A DNA stretch of 21,592 bases from contig CAYVTV010000034.1 of the NCBI GenBank assembly GCA_964454295.1, forward strand, positions 1-21,592, read 5' to 3'. Shown here in pieces: positions 1-8,392 of the stretch. The DNA comes from CAYVTV01 sp964454295. Lineage in GTDB: Bacteria > Bacteroidota > Bacteroidia > Bacteroidales > GCA-2748055. The stretch's first letter is position 1. The number at the start of each line of letters is the position of its first letter. A program made the position numbers and the translations under genes. The notes beneath the pieces are model-generated. The model saw nothing but the letters and a program-made list of their open reading frames with translations. It did no database searches and was not told the DNA's origin.

Positions 1-906
1 CGTTTCCTTTTCTGAAACCCCCTCCATATCTGTCCCGGGCACAGAATGATACCTGATGAGGTTAACCCTGCAGTGCAACCCTTTCAACAAGCGTGACAAT
101 TCATTTATATGTTCCGGGGAATCGTTGAATCCTTTGAACATGATATACTCCATTGATACCCTTCTCTGGCCGGTCCAGTTGAATTTTTTCAGGGTAGTGA
201 TTATCTCACTGATGGGATAAATTCTCTGCACAGGCATGATCTTTTCTCTTTCATTGTCAAAAGGAGTGTGCAGACTAATGGCAAGATGGGCATCACATTC
301 ATTAAGAAAGCGTATCATGGCCGGAATTATTCCTATTGTGGATACCGTTATTCTTCTGGGACTCAAAGCAAAACATTTTTCAGATGTGAGTATGTTAATG
401 CTTTTTATCACTTCATCAGGATTGTCAAGAGGTTCACCCATACCCATATAAACAATGTTTGTGAGCTTATCACGCTCAGGAAGCATCTTTACCTGGTTCA
501 GGATCTCACCGGCGGTAAGATTACCCTGAAATCCCTGTTTTCCTGTCATACAAAATGAACATCCCATCTTGCAGCCGATTTGGGTGGAAAGGCACAGTGT
601 GCCTCTCTTACCTTCGGGAATCCACGCAGACTCTATATAATGTGATTTCCCGGCTTTAAACAGGTACTTTTTTGTTCCGTCTGTCGATTCACTAACTTTT
701 TCATGCGGGGTTATCCCTGTTGAGTAATTGTTTTTCAGGTATTCCCTGGCCTTTTTGGAAAGGTCGGTCATATCATCAATATCCCTGATATTCTTCCTGT
801 ACAACCAACCGGTAATCTGGTTTGTCGTATAGGATGGCAAACCTGCTGACGCAACCACATTTGCTATTTCATCAGGAAGCATACCGAAGAGTGGCGGGTT
901 TTCCAT
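1..906 (-). CDS. rlmN: RlmN, 23S rRNA/tRNA adenine-C2 methyltransferase (C-terminus beyond window)
   Basis: Radical-SAM enzyme that makes 2-methyladenosine at A2503 of 23S rRNA and at A37 of some tRNAs, in the cytoplasm. I translated the minus strand directly: 302 codons stay open from an ATG at 906-904 to the window edge. The radical-SAM cluster motif CxxxCxxC is at residues 112-119 (GCKMGCSFC), preceded by the family phrase RGTLCLSTQIG (101-111). The GMGEPLDN motif follows in the core, and HTPFDNEREKIMP and MEYIMFKGFNDS come further on. The family is usually about 345 aa, so roughly 40 residues are missing, including the C-terminal cysteine that carries the methyl group. The start follows an AT-rich leader with no clear Shine-Dalgarno. 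The gene lies 125 bp downstream of the DNA methyltransferase on the same strand. Cfr is a less likely alternative, because the N-terminal accessory region reads like RlmN. Confidence 0.95.
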   Translation of the reverse strand, partial: MENPPLFGMLPDEIANVVASAGLPSYTTNQITGWLYRKNIRDIDDMTDLSKKAREYLKNNYSTGITPHEKVSESTDGTKKYLFKAGKSHYIESAWIPEGKRGTLCLSTQIGCKMGCSFCMTGKQGFQGNLTAGEILNQVKMLPERDKLTNIVYMGMGEPLDNPDEVIKSINILTSEKCFALSPRRITVSTIGIIPAMIRFLNECDAHLAISLHTPFDNEREKIMPVQRIYPISEIITTLKKFNWTGQRRVSMEYIMFKGFNDSPEHINELSRLLKGLHCRVNLIRYHSVPGTDMEGVSEKET

Positions 907-1031
907 TATTACTTTATAAGGTATCAGGAATTGTAAACATCTGTTATGGTCCGTTTGTTTATGATAGTATAAGTGTAACCGAAAGTATATTAGGGTTATT
1001 TGAAAGGTTTATAAGAGATTATTGTTCCAGA
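907..1031. other. Intergenic gap between the DNA methyltransferase and rlmN
   Basis: AT-rich spacer of 125 bp between two minus-strand genes. I see no convincing promoter, terminator or small gene in it. Confidence 0.5.
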
Positions 1032-2015
1032 TTAAAACAGTTTCGGGATTTCCTTTATCCTCTGCGCATTCTCCAATCTTTTTTGAGCTATTTTGAAATA
1101 CTCATTTTGTAATTCGTAACCCCAAAAGAAACGATTTAGCATTAAACAGGATACCCCGGTACTGCCACTACCCATAAACGGGTCTAATATATTTTGATTT
1201 TCCCATGACAGGAGTTTTACTAAATGATGCATCAGTGCAACTGGCTTTAAAGTCGGATGATGATTGAATTCTTCTGCATTTTGCCTTACCTTGGGAACAA
1301 GAAAAAATTTATCGTAGCCATCCTGAAATGCATCGGTTCTCAAAATGTTGGAAGTAACACGGCCTTTTGGATGCGGATTATGCCCGACTTTATCTTCCCC
1401 TTTCTCATAAGGAATTCTGGTCTGCTCAATGTTTAATGCGCCAGTGCCATATTTGATAATGTTCTGTGCGACAGATAATTTCTTTTCAATAGGTTTCTGG
1501 ATTAAAATAATTGGTTCGTAAGCAGGTTTAATACCCAAACCACTTCCCTTATATGTAATTCCAATATCAGAAGAAGGTGTTAATTTTTCTTTTAAACCAG
1601 TATTCTTATAGGAAATTGCACCGTTTTTTTTGTACCCCTGAACATATTTGTATGTTCCAACTTTCGTGCTATCCACGCCAAGTTCTTTATCGATATCCAA
1701 CGCAATGTCTCTGCTTTTTGGCATACCGTTAAGGTATGACCAGAACATAACATCACGGATAATAAAACCGGTGTCTTCCAGGTCAACCATCATGCGGTGC
1801 ATTAAACGAATTGAAGAGAATACTGCGCCAAATGCACCTGGCTTTAAACAGTCTAATGAATTTTCCCAGATCTCTCTTTTGGGTAAATTCTTATCCCATT
1901 GATTATTTTGAAATGAAATTCCGTAAGGGGGATCAGTGATCACTGCATCCAAAGAATTTCTTTCTATTTCGCTTAAGCCGTAACAACTTTTATTAAAGAT
2001 TTTATAAGACAACAT
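1032..2015 (-). CDS. Solitary class beta DNA methyltransferase (probable N6-adenine)
   Basis: SAM-dependent DNA amino-methyltransferase of 327 aa. The catalytic motif IV (DPPYG, residues 28-32) lies at the N-terminus, and the SAM-binding motif I (DPFMGSGSTG, 278-287) near the C-terminus. This order defines the beta class. DPPY, rather than SPPY, favours N6-adenine over N4-cytosine. The segment between, about residues 90-250, should hold the target-recognition domain. No endonuclease or specificity subunit lies nearby, since the neighbours are rlmN and rlmD. It is therefore either an orphan methylase (regulatory or protective) or a relic of a restriction-modification system. Orphan DNA methylases are frequently acquired horizontally, and its insertion between two rRNA methyltransferase genes fits that. 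The target sequence cannot be read from the protein. A pair of 14-bp direct repeats lies just upstream of the start. Confidence 0.88.
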   Translation of the reverse strand: MLSYKIFNKSCYGLSEIERNSLDAVITDPPYGISFQNNQWDKNLPKREIWENSLDCLKPGAFGAVFSSIRLMHRMMVDLEDTGFIIRDVMFWSYLNGMPKSRDIALDIDKELGVDSTKVGTYKYVQGYKKNGAISYKNTGLKEKLTPSSDIGITYKGSGLGIKPAYEPIILIQKPIEKKLSVAQNIIKYGTGALNIEQTRIPYEKGEDKVGHNPHPKGRVTSNILRTDAFQDGYDKFFLVPKVRQNAEEFNHHPTLKPVALMHHLVKLLSWENQNILDPFMGSGSTGVSCLMLNRFFWGYELQNEYFKIAQKRLENAQRIKEIPKLF

Positions 2016-2061
2016 CTGGTTGATTGGTTTTTAACAAAGAAATGAAAATTTAAAAATGCAT

Positions 2062-2098
2062 ACAATTAGTATCATTCGCAACCCACAATAAGTATCAT
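2062..2098. repeat. Two 14-bp direct repeats upstream of the DNA methyltransferase
   Basis: ACAATTAGTATCAT (2062-2075) and ACAATAAGTATCAT (2085-2098) match at 13 of 14 bases, with starts 23 bp apart. They sit 47-83 bp upstream of the methyltransferase start, between it and the rlmD stop. They could be a tandem operator, but no binding protein is known from this window. Confidence 0.5.
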
Positions 2099-2110
2099 GT
2101 TTGTGTTAAT

Positions 2111-3514
2111 TCAATTTTTAACCATCACTACGATATTTTCCACATGATGTGTATGCGGGAACATATCTACCGGCTGGACAGCGGCAACATTATACAAACC
2201 GCTTAACATAGTCACATCCCTCGCCTGTGTAGAAGGATTACAGCTTACATAGATGATCTTTTCAGGTGCTGCGTCAGAAACAGCCCTCAAAACATCAGCA
2301 TGCATTCCCGCCCTTGGCGGGTCGGTGATAATGATATCAGGCTTCCCGTGTTCAGCAATAAACGCCTCACTTAATATGTCTTTAATATCCCCTGTAAAAA
2401 ACCTGGTATTTGAAATACCGTTAAGTTTTGAATTTAACCCTGCATCTGCAACAGCTTCCGGAACTGATTCCATACCAATAACAACTTCAGCATGTTTTGC
2501 CACGAAATTTGCTATCGTTCCAGTTCCTGTATACAGGTCATATACGTTTTCCCTTCCGGTAAGGTCAGCAAACTCCCTTATTTTTTGATATAATTTCAGC
2601 GCCTGGGCAGTGTTAGTCTGGAAAAAAGATTTAGGCCCGATCCTGAAACTCAGGTCTTCCATCTTTTCGGTAATATATTCCTTTCCGGTATAACAGATAA
2701 TCTGCTGGTCAAAAAGGGTATCATTCTTTTTTCTGTTCACCGCATACAGTAATGAAGTGATCTCCGGAAAACTCTGTTTTACAGCTTCCAGTAAGTCCAG
2801 GATTGTCTTCCGATCTTCTTCCCCAAATACAACAATGATCATCAATTCGGAGGTGGAACTATTTCTGATAATCAGATTCCGTAAAAAGCCATTATGATTT
2901 TTTGTATCATAAAATTTCAGTTTCTTTTCTTCTCCGTACTTTTTGATGAAATTACGGATAGCATTTCCGGGTTCTGCCTGCAGCCAGCATTTATTGATAT
3001 CCAGAACCTTATCATACATACCTGGCAGGTGAAATCCTGCAGCATTGGTATTATTGAAAACAGCGTCGGAATCTATTTCTTCCCTCGAAAACCATTTATT
3101 GGAGGAAAAGGTATATTCCAGTTTGTTCCTGTAAGCTTCGGTTTTTTCAGAAGCGAGAATGGGCTGAACCTGAATGTTGTCAATTTTCCCAATTCTTTTC
3201 AGCGTTTCTTCTACCTGTCGTTCTTTATATTTTAACTGATCGGCATAGGAAAGATGCTGCCATTTACATCCTCCGCATACTCCGAAATGCTCACAAACGG
3301 GTTTAACGCGTTTCTCGGAGTACTTATGGAAGAAGAGGGGTTTCCCTTCCATATATTTCCTGCGTTTCCGTGTTACCCGGATATCGACGATATCTCCCGG
3401 AATTACCATCGGCACAAAAATTACCATATTGTCAACTCTGGCAATGGCATTGCCTTCAGCTCCGACTGATTCAATAAGTACATTCCTAAGAACTGGTTTT
3501 TTTCCCCGGCTCAA
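2111..3514 (-). CDS. rlmD: RlmD/RumA-type 23S rRNA m5U methyltransferase
   Basis: SAM-dependent, iron-sulphur-containing methyltransferase that makes 5-methyluridine in RNA (U1939 of 23S rRNA for E. coli RlmD). Its 467 aa have the full family architecture. An N-terminal TRAM RNA-binding domain spans about residues 5-60. The 4Fe-4S ligands are C74, C80, C83 (CEHFGVCGGC) and C176. A Rossmann SAM domain includes DLYTGTGTIA and the TDPPRAGMH motif. The nucleophilic cysteine is C425 in YVSCNPSTQARD, with the general-base glutamate at E459 (HHVENIV). Bacteroidota and Firmicutes relatives include RlmCD-type enzymes that modify two uridines, so the exact target site is uncertain. The gene is divergent from the ABC-F gene. 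A good Bacteroidota promoter lies upstream (-7 TACCTTTG), giving a leader of about 46 nt. Confidence 0.95.
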   Translation of the reverse strand: MSRGKKPVLRNVLIESVGAEGNAIARVDNMVIFVPMVIPGDIVDIRVTRKRRKYMEGKPLFFHKYSEKRVKPVCEHFGVCGGCKWQHLSYADQLKYKERQVEETLKRIGKIDNIQVQPILASEKTEAYRNKLEYTFSSNKWFSREEIDSDAVFNNTNAAGFHLPGMYDKVLDINKCWLQAEPGNAIRNFIKKYGEEKKLKFYDTKNHNGFLRNLIIRNSSTSELMIIVVFGEEDRKTILDLLEAVKQSFPEITSLLYAVNRKKNDTLFDQQIICYTGKEYITEKMEDLSFRIGPKSFFQTNTAQALKLYQKIREFADLTGRENVYDLYTGTGTIANFVAKHAEVVIGMESVPEAVADAGLNSKLNGISNTRFFTGDIKDILSEAFIAEHGKPDIIITDPPRAGMHADVLRAVSDAAPEKIIYVSCNPSTQARDVTMLSGLYNVAAVQPVDMFPHTHHVENIVVMVKN

Positions 3515-3562
3515 GATATTTTAAATTTAGTTTTAAAGAGTTTGATTAATTTTACACGGTTA

Positions 3563-3600
3563 TTTGCAAAGGTATTGATAAAACGTATTTATTTTGCAAA
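3563..3600. promoter_or_regulatory. Mirror-symmetric divergent promoters for rlmD and the ABC-F gene
   Basis: Two identical palindromes TTTGCAAA lie at 3563-3570 and 3593-3600. On the minus strand, -33 TTTG (3600-3597) and -7 TACCTTTG (3574-3567) are 22 bp apart, and the -7 fits the Bacteroidota consensus TAnnTTTG exactly. On the plus strand, TTTG (3563-3566) and TTATTTTG (3589-3596, one mismatch to the -7) have the same spacing. Each palindrome thus gives a -33 box to one strand and the end of a -7 box to the other. The minus promoter is the better supported one. Confidence 0.6.
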
Positions 3601-3623
3601 TGTTCACAATTAATAAGCTGTAA

Positions 3624-5564
3624 ATGATTTCTGTTGAGAATTTATCAGTACGGTTTGGCGGCACTACCTTGTTTGATTCTGTTACTCTGATGATCAATGA
3701 TAAGGAAAGGGCAGGGCTGGTGGGAAGGAACGGAGCAGGGAAGACTACCCTGTTGAAGATTATTGCAGGTTTTCAGGAACCTTCAGGAGGACAGGTTATT
3801 AGAAGCGGTGATCAGACAGTAGGATACCTTCCTCAGCAAATAATTCACAGGGACGGGAAAACAGTGTACGAAGAGACATTGTTGGCGTTTGACGATATTA
3901 TCAATGCGGAAAAGGATATTGTCAGGATCAATGATCAGCTTGCTGTCAGGACTGATTACGACTCTCCTTCTTACCTGAGACTTATTGATAAGCTGAATCA
4001 TTTGAATGATAGTCTTCAGATGCTGGGAGGAAACAGTATTCAGGCTGATATAGAAAAAACGCTTATCGGGCTGGGTTTTAATGCTGACGATCTGAACAGG
4101 CCCGTATCGGAACTCAGCGGGGGATGGAGAATGAGAATTGAACTTGCCAGGTTGCTCTTAAAGAAACCGGATTTTCTCCTGCTTGATGAACCTACAAATC
4201 ATCTCGATATACATGCTATTGAATGGCTGGAATCATTCCTCACTGATTATCCCGGGGGAATAATTATGATTTCGCACGATCGTGTTTTTCTTGATAATAT
4301 AACTTCCCGGACTATTGAGTTACGCACCGGTAAAGCTTTTGATTTCCGTGTTCCTTACTCTCAGTATGTTGAACTTAAAGAGGAAAGAATGATCCAGCAA
4401 ATGGCTGCTTTTCAGAATCAGAAAAAAATGATCAGGGATAATGAAAAGTTTATTCAGCGATTTCGTTATAAAGCCACCAAGGCTGTGCAGGTGCAGTCGA
4501 GAATAAAGATGTTGAATAAAGTGCAACGTATTGAAGTGGAGGAAGAAGATGCAGGTTATCTGAATATTAAGTTTCCCCCGGCACCAAGGTCAGGAACCAT
4601 TGTGGTGGAGGCTGAAAATCTGTCAAAATCATTCGGCACTCATGATGTGCTTGATAATATTAACATTATTATAGAAAGAGGGGAAAAGGTGGCTTTTGTT
4701 GGCAGGAACGGCGAGGGAAAAACCACACTGTCGCGGATTATCACCGGTGAGCTGGATTATAAAGGAAAGTTAAAGACAGGGCATAATGTTTCTATAGGGT
4801 ACTTCGCTCAGAACCAGGATGAATTACTGGATGACAACCTTACCCCGCTGGAAACCATAGATGCAGTTGCAGTGGGTGACGTGCGAAAAAAGATCAGGGA
4901 TATCCTGGGAGCCTTCCTTTTTGGCGGTGATGATGCAGAAAAAAAAATAAAAGTGCTTTCCGGTGGAGAAAGATCCCGCTTGTCCCTTGCGAAATTACTT
5001 CTCCAGCACAACAACCTGCTGGTACTGGACGAGCCGACAAATCACCTTGATATGCGGTCAAAAGATATTCTTAAAAATGCTCTTCTTCACTATAACGGTA
5101 CACTTATTGTGGTCTCTCATGACAGGGAATTTCTGGACGGACTGGTTGATAAGATTTACGAATTCAGGAACCATAAGGTAAAACAACATATTGGCGGTAT
5201 CTTTGAATTTCTCGAAAAAAGAAAATTAAATAATCTCAGGGAAATTGAAAGAAAAGCAAGGGCAGGGCAACCGGATGAAAATACAATTGTTCCGGAATCA
5301 ACAAATAAACACAATTACAACCGGCGTAAAGAACACGAAAAAAAGGTGAGAAGGGTGAAGAATGAACTGGAAAGAATTGAAACTGATATTACCGGAATGG
5401 AAAAAAGAATCGGTGAACTGGAGAATTTACTGGCGAACCCTGAAAACATCAGGGATCATGATTTGTTTTCCGAATATGGCAGTTTAAAAGCAAGTCACGA
5501 CACACTCCTGACCAGGTGGGAAAAATTACATACACAACTGGAAGAACTTATTAACCTCATTTAA
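3624..5564 (+). CDS. ABC-F family ribosome-associated ATPase
   Basis: Soluble ABC-F protein of 646 aa with two nucleotide-binding domains and no membrane segment. NBD1 has Walker A GRNGAGKT (34-41), signature LSGGW (164-168) and Walker B LLLDEPTNHLD (185-195). NBD2 has GRNGEGKT (360-367), LSGGE (445-449) and LVLDEPTNHLD (466-475). Both catalytic glutamates are present. The linker between domains, about 240-325, is charged and helical, as expected for the arm that reaches the P-site tRNA. A charged coiled coil ends the protein (about 560-646), as in Uup/YdiF-type members. Known ABC-F proteins bind the ribosomal E site and either rescue stalled complexes or confer antibiotic resistance. With no resistance context and a neighbour that methylates rRNA, a housekeeping role is the better guess. 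It is the first gene of a probable three-gene operon; the next starts 15 bp downstream. Confidence 0.94.
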   Translation: MISVENLSVRFGGTTLFDSVTLMINDKERAGLVGRNGAGKTTLLKIIAGFQEPSGGQVIRSGDQTVGYLPQQIIHRDGKTVYEETLLAFDDIINAEKDIVRINDQLAVRTDYDSPSYLRLIDKLNHLNDSLQMLGGNSIQADIEKTLIGLGFNADDLNRPVSELSGGWRMRIELARLLLKKPDFLLLDEPTNHLDIHAIEWLESFLTDYPGGIIMISHDRVFLDNITSRTIELRTGKAFDFRVPYSQYVELKEERMIQQMAAFQNQKKMIRDNEKFIQRFRYKATKAVQVQSRIKMLNKVQRIEVEEEDAGYLNIKFPPAPRSGTIVVEAENLSKSFGTHDVLDNINIIIERGEKVAFVGRNGEGKTTLSRIITGELDYKGKLKTGHNVSIGYFAQNQDELLDDNLTPLETIDAVAVGDVRKKIRDILGAFLFGGDDAEKKIKVLSGGERSRLSLAKLLLQHNNLLVLDEPTNHLDMRSKDILKNALLHYNGTLIVVSHDREFLDGLVDKIYEFRNHKVKQHIGGIFEFLEKRKLNNLREIERKARAGQPDENTIVPESTNKHNYNRRKEHEKKVRRVKNELERIETDITGMEKRIGELENLLANPENIRDHDLFSEYGSLKASHDTLLTRWEKLHTQLEELINLI

Positions 5565-5578
5565 ATAAAACAGAACAG

Positions 5579-6865
5579 ATGGTATACCGGAATTGCATCT
5601 CACTCATTTTTTTATACGGCTTGCTATTTGTATCCTGTCAGAAGCCTCCTTCAAAACCTATGAGGGAGCCTAATCTGGCTGATATTTATAATCCGGGAAA
5701 AACAAGTTTGCATCCCGGCTATACCATTCACCATGTTAATGACAGTGCCTCAGTTATATATATACGTATCCTCCCGGCTGAATTATTATTCAGCATGGCT
5801 AATGAAGAAAATATTCCCAGGGCAAGGATCAGGATCAGGTATGAGTTAAGGCATATCACTGAAAGTTTAAAAGATGGTGTTTTAAGAGATTCTGCTTCTG
5901 TTTACAGACAAATAAACAGGGAAGATGTAAAGGCTTATTATTTCACTGCCTTACCCTTCAAAGTTTACACCGGAAATAAATACCTTCTGACGGTAAATGT
6001 GTATGACGAAAACAGGAGAACCCGAAATCAGACCTCTCTCATACTGGATAAGACCACCAGGTTCACTGCTCAGAATTATAAGGTTATTTCACCTGCTACG
6101 GGTTATCCCCTCTTTAACCGGTATTTTGCTCCGGGTGAGCAATTCAGGATTGTATTCAATCAGTTAGGGTACGATTCATTACATGTCGACTTTTTCAATC
6201 CCGATAGGAGTATGCCCAGACCTATGTTCTCCACTTTGCCGGAAACACCTGTACGGACACAGCCCGACACATCATGGTCATATGCGCATAATGATTCTAT
6301 GATCTATGAGCTGGCTTTTCCGGGAACATATATCTTTAAAGTTGATAAAATGCAAAAGGATGGACTCACCCTTATGAATTTCGGAGAACATTTTCCCGGT
6401 ATAAGAACCCCTGATGATCTCCTGGGGCCTTTAATCTATTTAACATCATCGGTTGAATTCAGGGATCTCCGGATACAACTGAACAGAAAGCTTGCTGTGG
6501 ATAATTTCTGGATCGGTATAGCCGGTAATATGGAAGGAGCAAGAGAACTGATCAGGGTTTTCTACAACCGGGTATTGTTTGCCAATTTATATTTCACCTC
6601 ATATAAGGAGGGTTGGAAAACCGACAGGGGAATGATATATATAGTTTTTGGAGCTCCCAATATGCTTGAGTTCACTGCCAATACTGAAAAATGGACATAC
6701 CTGACCGGTAAGGGAAGCAACCCGATTGAATTTATTTTTGAAAGAAAGGAAAACATATTCACTACCGATGATTATCAGTATATCCGTGATGTAAGCTCAA
6801 ATCCATACTGGAGATCTGCTGTGCAGTCCTGGAAGAAGGGCAAAATATATTCGAGTATTAATTAA
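5579..6865 (+). CDS. GWxTD domain lipoprotein
   Basis: Predicted lipoprotein of 428 aa. The N-terminus has a short basic start, a hydrophobic stretch (7-18) and a lipobox-like end with Cys at residue 20 (LFVSC), so it should be exported and lipid-anchored. The C-terminal third holds the domain-naming motif GWKTD (345-349) followed by RGMIYIVFGAPN, which is the signature of the GWxTD domain found mainly in Bacteroidota and related phyla. The middle looks like beta-rich domains, and I see no catalytic motif. Molecular function is not established for the family as far as I know. It sits between the ABC-F gene (15-bp gap) and the rRNA methyltransferase (10-bp gap), so it is probably cotranscribed with both. 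This is an odd partnership of one envelope protein with two ribosome-directed proteins. Confidence 0.85.
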   Translation: MVYRNCISLIFLYGLLFVSCQKPPSKPMREPNLADIYNPGKTSLHPGYTIHHVNDSASVIYIRILPAELLFSMANEENIPRARIRIRYELRHITESLKDGVLRDSASVYRQINREDVKAYYFTALPFKVYTGNKYLLTVNVYDENRRTRNQTSLILDKTTRFTAQNYKVISPATGYPLFNRYFAPGEQFRIVFNQLGYDSLHVDFFNPDRSMPRPMFSTLPETPVRTQPDTSWSYAHNDSMIYELAFPGTYIFKVDKMQKDGLTLMNFGEHFPGIRTPDDLLGPLIYLTSSVEFRDLRIQLNRKLAVDNFWIGIAGNMEGARELIRVFYNRVLFANLYFTSYKEGWKTDRGMIYIVFGAPNMLEFTANTEKWTYLTGKGSNPIEFIFERKENIFTTDDYQYIRDVSSNPYWRSAVQSWKKGKIYSSIN

Positions 6866-6875
6866 ACTAAAGAAG

Positions 6876-7619
6876 TTGACACAGGAAAAAGACTTTATAT
6901 TTGGAATCAGGGCTCTTCTGGAAGCCATTGAATCCGGTAAAGAAATTGATCGCGTTCTGTTCGCAAAAAACCCTGACAGCCAGATAAACAATGAAGTTTT
7001 TCCTCTCATAAGACAGCATTCTATCCCTTTTCAATTTGTTCCTGTTGAAAAACTGAACAGGATAACCAGGAAGAATCATCAGGGTGTGGTTGCATTTATT
7101 TCAGCAGTATCATATTATCCTGTGAGTGAGATTATTATGAGGTGTTTTGATAAAGGTAAGGATCCCTTTCTGCTTATTCTTGACCAGGTAACAGATGTAG
7201 GTAATTTTGGGGCCATCGGGAGGAGTGCTGAATGTCTGGGTGTGGATGGCATAATAATTCCTGAAAGAGGGAATGCAAGGATAAATGCCGATTCCATCAA
7301 GGCATCTGCGGGTGCCCTTCTAAGGATACCTGTTGCAAGAGTCCGTTCTCTCGAATCAACCATTGAATACCTTATAGATTCAGGCTTAAAAATTATTGCG
7401 GGAACAGAAAAAGCAGAAAAGGCAGCATTTGACGTTACATTAACCGGGCCACTGGCAATTATAGCAGGATCTGAAGACACCGGAATTTCTGCCCGGTTAT
7501 TGAAAATTTCCCATGAGTTAATAAAAATACCTATGTCCGGGAAAATTGCTTCCCTGAATGTGTCGGCCGCAACAGCCATATTGCTGTATGAAGCAGCGAG
7601 ACAGAGAGTGAAGGAGTAA
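6876..7619 (+). CDS. rlmB: TrmH/SpoU-family rRNA 2'-O-ribose methyltransferase (RlmB-like)
   Basis: SPOUT-superfamily RNA ribose methyltransferase of 247 aa. E. coli RlmB makes Gm2251 in the 23S rRNA peptidyl-transferase loop. An N-terminal L30e-like substrate-binding domain (about 1-75, ending NHQGVVAF) precedes the knotted catalytic domain. Motif 1 is NFGAIGRSA (110-118) with the conserved Asn and Arg. Motif 2 is GSEDTGIS (198-205). Motif 3 is IPMSGKIASLNVSAA (218-232). The start is a TTG: no in-frame ATG lies just upstream, and the encoded beginning (DFIFGIRALLEAI) is where this family normally begins. It is the last gene of the ABC-F/GWxTD operon, only 10 bp after the preceding stop. Its stop is 12 bp from the convergent Lrp-family gene. 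The exact rRNA or tRNA target cannot be fixed from sequence. Confidence 0.93.
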   Translation: MTQEKDFIFGIRALLEAIESGKEIDRVLFAKNPDSQINNEVFPLIRQHSIPFQFVPVEKLNRITRKNHQGVVAFISAVSYYPVSEIIMRCFDKGKDPFLLILDQVTDVGNFGAIGRSAECLGVDGIIIPERGNARINADSIKASAGALLRIPVARVRSLESTIEYLIDSGLKIIAGTEKAEKAAFDVTLTGPLAIIAGSEDTGISARLLKISHELIKIPMSGKIASLNVSAATAILLYEAARQRVKE

Positions 7620-7631
7620 TATCGAACCTTG

Positions 7632-8096
7632 TTACATGACCGGTAGCTGGCGGTCGAAAGCTTCTTCCAGGGAAATAAATGTTTCAGTGCGGGCTATTCC
7701 CGGAATCCTTTGAAGTTTCTCTACCAGTACATATTTAAGATCTTCATTGCTCTTCGTATAAACTTTAATGAAGATAGAATATTCTCCGGTAGTATAATGA
7801 CATTGGGTAATTTCATGGATCTCCCTCAGCTTTTTCACAACTTCCGGATAAAGATGCGCGCTCTCAAGGTAAATACCTATGTAGGCACAGGTATGATAAC
7901 CAACTTTTTTCGGATTGATCACGAATTCTGAACCGGTAATTATACCTAACCTGGTTAAACGTTGTATCCGTTGGTGAATGGCTGCACCTGACACATTGCA
8001 TTCACGGGCCACCTCAAGATAGGGAATCCGGGCATTTGACATAATCAAACTCAGTATTTTCCTGTCTAAATTATCAATCTGGGGATGTTCTTCCAT
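7632..8096 (-). CDS. Lrp/AsnC family transcriptional regulator
   Basis: DNA-binding regulator of 154 aa, the typical length for the family. The N-terminal winged helix-turn-helix covers about residues 8-58 (LDRKILSLIMSNARIPYLEV, then CNVSGAAIHQRIQRLTRLGII). The C-terminal ligand-sensing and oligomerising RAM domain covers about 68-145 and contains the GEYSIFIKVY strand. Members usually form octamers and sense amino acids. The gene lies alone on the minus strand, tail-to-tail with rlmB, with a roughly 300-bp AT-rich region upstream shared with the M64 peptidase gene. No amino-acid metabolism gene is adjacent, so the ligand is unknown. It could act as a global or autoregulatory factor, or on the divergent peptidase gene, but no operator is evident. 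Confidence 0.93.
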   Translation of the reverse strand: MEEHPQIDNLDRKILSLIMSNARIPYLEVARECNVSGAAIHQRIQRLTRLGIITGSEFVINPKKVGYHTCAYIGIYLESAHLYPEVVKKLREIHEITQCHYTTGEYSIFIKVYTKSNEDLKYVLVEKLQRIPGIARTETFISLEEAFDRQLPVM

Positions 8097-8392
8097 ATTG
8101 TTTTTGAATAGAAAAAATATTTCTTAGAATGAATAAAGATAAAAATAAATATTTGAGAAATTAATAAACTTCATGTGATTTTATCTTCAGGTTAACTAAA
8201 TTTTAATGTAAATTATTACAAAATGTAATGCGATAGAACTTCTTTTGTATATTTTTGGTTTTGTGAAATGACATTTTGACTTTAATACTTTTTATGACTA
8301 ATAGTACCCAGAGTATGAAATATGAGTCATCCATTGATCTGATGTTCACCTTTTTAATAATTCCTGGTTTAAATTAACTCCAATGAAACATC
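8097..8392. other. AT-rich divergent intergenic region (Lrp regulator / M64 peptidase)
   Basis: About 296 bp without a gene. A -7-like TATTTTTG (8250-8257, plus strand) matches TAnnTTTG but lacks a good -33, and would give a long leader of about 130 nt for the peptidase. On the minus strand TATCTTTA (8141-8134) is one base off the -7 consensus for the regulator. I see no other structured element. Confidence 0.35.

Noticed and set aside
822..1112. Plus-strand open frame over the rlmN start and methylase end
   Set aside because: It lies antisense to two well-supported genes and has no recognisable domain.
1032..2015. Complete restriction-modification system
   Set aside because: No endonuclease or specificity gene flanks the methylase; both neighbours are rRNA methyltransferases.
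3624..5564. Antibiotic-resistance ABC-F (Msr/Vga-like)
   Set aside because: The C-terminal coiled coil and the operon with an rRNA methyltransferase fit a housekeeping member better, and nothing in the context points to resistance.
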